This document shows positions 4,423 to 5,748 of a DNA stretch of 5,748 nucleotides, piece after piece. The position numbers and the translations under genes are program-made. The stretch spans positions 1 to 5,748 of the forward strand of contig CAZCWX010000476.1 in the NCBI GenBank assembly GCA_964502465.1. Direction: 5' to 3'. Position 1 is the first letter of the stretch; the number at the start of each line of letters is the position of its first letter. The DNA comes from CAZCWX01 sp964502465 (GTDB lineage Bacteria; Desulfobacterota; Binatia; Bin18). Under the pieces are notes generated by a model. The model was given only the letters and a program-made list of their open reading frames with translations, was not told the DNA's origin and did no database searches.

Positions 4423-5067
4423 GTGTTTCAGTTGACAAAACTGTGGATCGACGAGGAACCGGGAATAGAGATGGTCGAGATTCGCTATACCTGGTCGCCG
4501 TTGGGAGAGCCTGCTATATGGCAAGGCCAGGAAGAGTCTGAAGTGATGGCAGTGGTGGCAAACACCACTCCACGGATACGTCAGGCCATCCTTGAAATTC
4601 CTCGCTATGTGAACGATCAAGAGTCCTATCAACTGCACCACCGCTTTGTCTTTGTCCGGGAAGGGCGAGAGCAGTTTTCCCCTATCTTCACTGAGGAGAT
4701 TGTGGCTCGGGAGGTTCCCTACATTGATCCTGAAGGCCGGATCACTGAAATGCGGCTTTTGTGGGGAGTCAATGGTTGGAGTGCGCAGAACTGGACACAG
4801 GCAAAATTGGCAGGGCTGAATCTCCAAACGATTCCCACCCGGGCTGGACATGATCGGGAAGGGGAAGGGATTGCCGACGACGCGATCTATGAGTTGATCC
4901 AGACCGTGCCACTGCCGCGTCGTTACCTGGCGAAAGTCTGGGGACCGCGGGGAGCAACCGTTGAATATGTCTATCAATTACTGCGTACAAACTCCCCGTT
5001 ACCTGAGGATGATTTCGCGATCTGGGACAATAATCAGGAACAGAACTACCGCGTGTTCCTGACATAA
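4423..5067 (+). CDS. hypothetical Trp-rich, probably beta-rich protein
   Basis: I do not recognise a family in this 214-residue protein. GTG at 4423 follows GGGAGG (4411-4416) by 6 bases; a TTG at 4432 is an alternative. Alternating hydrophobic stretches (MVEIRYTWSPLG, YQLHHRFVFVREG, TEMRLLWGVNGW) suggest beta sandwiches or barrels, perhaps two related halves: SYQLHHRF near residue 68 and EYVYQLLRT near 181 sit in similar contexts. Trp occurs at seven positions (W8, W24, W33, W114, W119, W124, W173), plus W201. Aromatic residues on beta strands could mean ligand or carbohydrate binding, as in immunoglobulin-like binding modules, but that is a guess. It has no signal peptide, transmembrane segment or cysteine, so it is probably cytoplasmic. 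It lies between the ABM-like and CxxC genes in one operon. Confidence 0.85.
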   Translation: MFQLTKLWIDEEPGIEMVEIRYTWSPLGEPAIWQGQEESEVMAVVANTTPRIRQAILEIPRYVNDQESYQLHHRFVFVREGREQFSPIFTEEIVAREVPYIDPEGRITEMRLLWGVNGWSAQNWTQAKLAGLNLQTIPTRAGHDREGEGIADDAIYELIQTVPLPRRYLAKVWGPRGATVEYVYQLLRTNSPLPEDDFAIWDNNQEQNYRVFLT

Positions 5068-5086
5068 CAAGAAGAGAGATAGGTTG

Positions 5087-5413
5087 GTGAAGGTGAGTAC
5101 GAGTGAGCGAGAAAAAGTATGCCAGGCCGTCTTACTTGATCGGCGATTTCTCGCGTGTCCGGAGTGTGGTTGGGTGCACTACGTCATGACACCTGAAGAA
5201 AAGGCGGCGAACGATCGGGTGTTCGAACATTTAATAGAGCGGTATCAGCTCAGTGAAGGAGAACAGTGGTTGTATAAGGGAGCGTTTCGCCAGTGCCTGT
5301 GTTGTGAGGCGCCAGTGAGTACGTTTCGGGCGGCCAATGAGCGAGACCTGGGCCGGGCGGAGGGACACTTGGTGACGCCGATCTTCGTTGAACCTGACGT
5401 TGGTACCCAATAG
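5087..5413 (+). CDS. small protein with two CxxC motifs, probable zinc ribbon
   Basis: The product has about 108 residues. GTG at 5087 has GAGAG (5074-5078) 8 bases upstream; TTG at 5084 and GTG at 5093 are equally in frame, and the ribosome binding site does not settle the choice. LACPECGWVHYV near residue 25 and QCLCCEAPVSTF near residue 70 supply two CxxC pairs about 43 residues apart, the spacing of a zinc ribbon or rubredoxin-like knuckle with a helical insert (MTPEEKAANDRVFEHLIERY). The tail GHLVTPIFVEPD is strand-like. The role is unknown; such domains bind zinc for structure or for nucleic-acid or protein contact. It starts 19 bases after the hypothetical gene and ends the operon, upstream of the strong palindrome. 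Confidence 0.8.
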   Translation: MKVSTSEREKVCQAVLLDRRFLACPECGWVHYVMTPEEKAANDRVFEHLIERYQLSEGEQWLYKGAFRQCLCCEAPVSTFRAANERDLGRAEGHLVTPIFVEPDVGTQ

Positions 5414-5462
5414 GGCGCTGTGATAGTGAATAGTGGTGTCTCAAGATAAAAAGTTTGTGAGT

Positions 5463-5502
5463 GTAGGGGCGTTCAGCTGAACGCCCCTACTGCTTTGTTT
5501 TG
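5463..5502 (+). terminator. perfect 28-bp palindrome with T-rich tail
   Basis: GTAGGGGCGTTCAG (5463-5476) is followed immediately by its exact reverse complement CTGAACGCCCCTAC (5477-5490), then TGCTTTGTTTTG. As RNA it folds into a long G+C-rich stem with a loop formed by opening the centre, followed by U-rich sequence, which suits an intrinsic terminator for the ABM-like operon 50 bases upstream. A GTAGGGGCG...CGCCCCTAC stem is also typical of dispersed REP-like repeats in many environmental genomes, so it may be both. Confidence 0.8.
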
Positions 5503-5530
5503 TAGGGAAGTGACTGGTGAAATGAGAGTG

Positions 5531-5550
5531 TCTTCCCTCTGCTCTTCCCT
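5531..5550 (+). repeat. direct repeat TCTTCCCT ahead of the hydrolase gene
   Basis: TCTTCCCT occurs at 5531-5538 and 5543-5550. AGGGAAG at 5504-5510 is complementary to either copy, so two alternative 7-bp hairpins can form in the leader of the hydrolase gene. Whether this matters is unknown. Confidence 0.35.
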
Positions 5551-5576
5551 GCCACCTCTAGCGAGGAGACGCGGGC

Positions 5577-5748
5577 ATGTCATATCTTTTTTACACCCAC
5601 GGCTTAGGTGGTTCTCTCACTGCCCAGCCGGAAATAGACGAGGTCTTTGCGCCGCTCGGCTATACGATCTTACGGGTTGAAGTCCCTTACCATCAGAACG
5701 CGGCTGAATTAGCCATTAAATTGGCGACCATGACCTTTGGCGAGCTGT
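5577..5748 (+). CDS. alpha/beta-hydrolase-like protein, 3'-truncated by window edge
   Basis: ATG at 5577 lies 8 bases after GAGGAG (5563-5568). The visible 57 residues begin MSYLFYTHGLGGSLTAQPEI. The first strand ending in H-G-x-G-G (residues 8-12) is the oxyanion-hole loop of alpha/beta-hydrolase esterases and related enzymes, followed by PLGYTILRVEVPYH, the usual second strand. The nucleophile elbow and the rest of the triad would lie beyond the right edge, so catalytic competence cannot be checked. There is no signal peptide. It is separated from the preceding operon by the terminator palindrome, so it is probably transcribed on its own. Confidence 0.8.
   Translation, partial: MSYLFYTHGLGGSLTAQPEIDEVFAPLGYTILRVEVPYHQNAAELAIKLATMTFGEL

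Noticed and set aside
4408..4977. 189-codon minus-strand ORF opposite the 214-residue protein
   Set aside because: The plus-strand gene has a strong ribosome binding site and operon context; the minus-strand translation is Pro/Ser/His-rich without motifs.
5495..5680. 61-codon ORF at the right end
   Set aside because: It overlaps the hydrolase start in another frame; the ATG at 5577 has the ribosome binding site and the HGxGG motif.
1..5748. CRISPR array, tRNA/rRNA genes, insertion-sequence transposase, toxin-antitoxin pair
   Set aside because: I looked for repeated spacer arrays, tRNA-like T-loop and acceptor patterns, transposase motifs and paired small genes and found none that hold up.

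Overview
The window is bacterial DNA of moderate to high G+C. It has strong AGGAGG-type ribosome binding sites, short intergenic gaps inside operons and a mixture of ATG and GTG starts. Nothing here fixes the taxon. The set of small orphan dimeric alpha+beta-barrel proteins, together with a GTAGGGGCG...CGCCCCTAC palindrome, would fit an environmental, probably uncultured lineage, but that is only an impression.

Layout, left to right. (1) 1-647: 3' part of a Crp/Fnr-type transcription factor, cut by the left edge. (2) 648-1428: a long stretch without a confident gene. It holds repeated TTTCTGTC boxes, an 18-bp near-palindrome, a weak promoter candidate, a short leader-like ORF with its own strong ribosome binding site and a hairpin over its stop codon, and two protein-like open stretches below usual gene-calling limits. 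(3) 1429-2051: a two-gene operon encoding a GYD-domain protein and a DUF3303-like protein, both about 100 residues. (4) 2052-2235: a structured spacer in which a very strong ribosome binding site precedes a two-codon ORF (ATG CGG TGA), and that site forms one arm of a 9-bp hairpin. (5) 2236-2706: a GNAT acetyltransferase, followed by a gap with a possible 44-residue ORF. (6) 3026-3808, minus strand: a metal-dependent amidohydrolase, convergent with the acetyltransferase and divergent from the next operon. (7) 4100-5413: a three-gene operon encoding an antibiotic-biosynthesis-monooxygenase-like protein, an unrecognised 214-residue Trp-rich, probably beta-rich protein, and a small protein with two CxxC motifs. 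It is closed by a perfect 28-bp palindrome with a T-rich tail at 5463-5502. (8) 5577-end: N-terminus of an alpha/beta-hydrolase-like protein, cut by the right edge.

How the parts may fit: three unrelated-looking small genes (GYD, DUF3303-like, ABM-like) are all expected to adopt the ferredoxin-like dimeric alpha+beta-barrel fold, which is used for small hydrophobic or aromatic ligands and heme-type chemistry. An amidohydrolase and an alpha/beta hydrolase lie nearby, and a Crp/Fnr regulator sits upstream. This could be a small catabolic or detoxification neighbourhood, but no substrate can be named from the sequence. I did not find a clear defence system, CRISPR array, tRNA or rRNA gene, or transposase.
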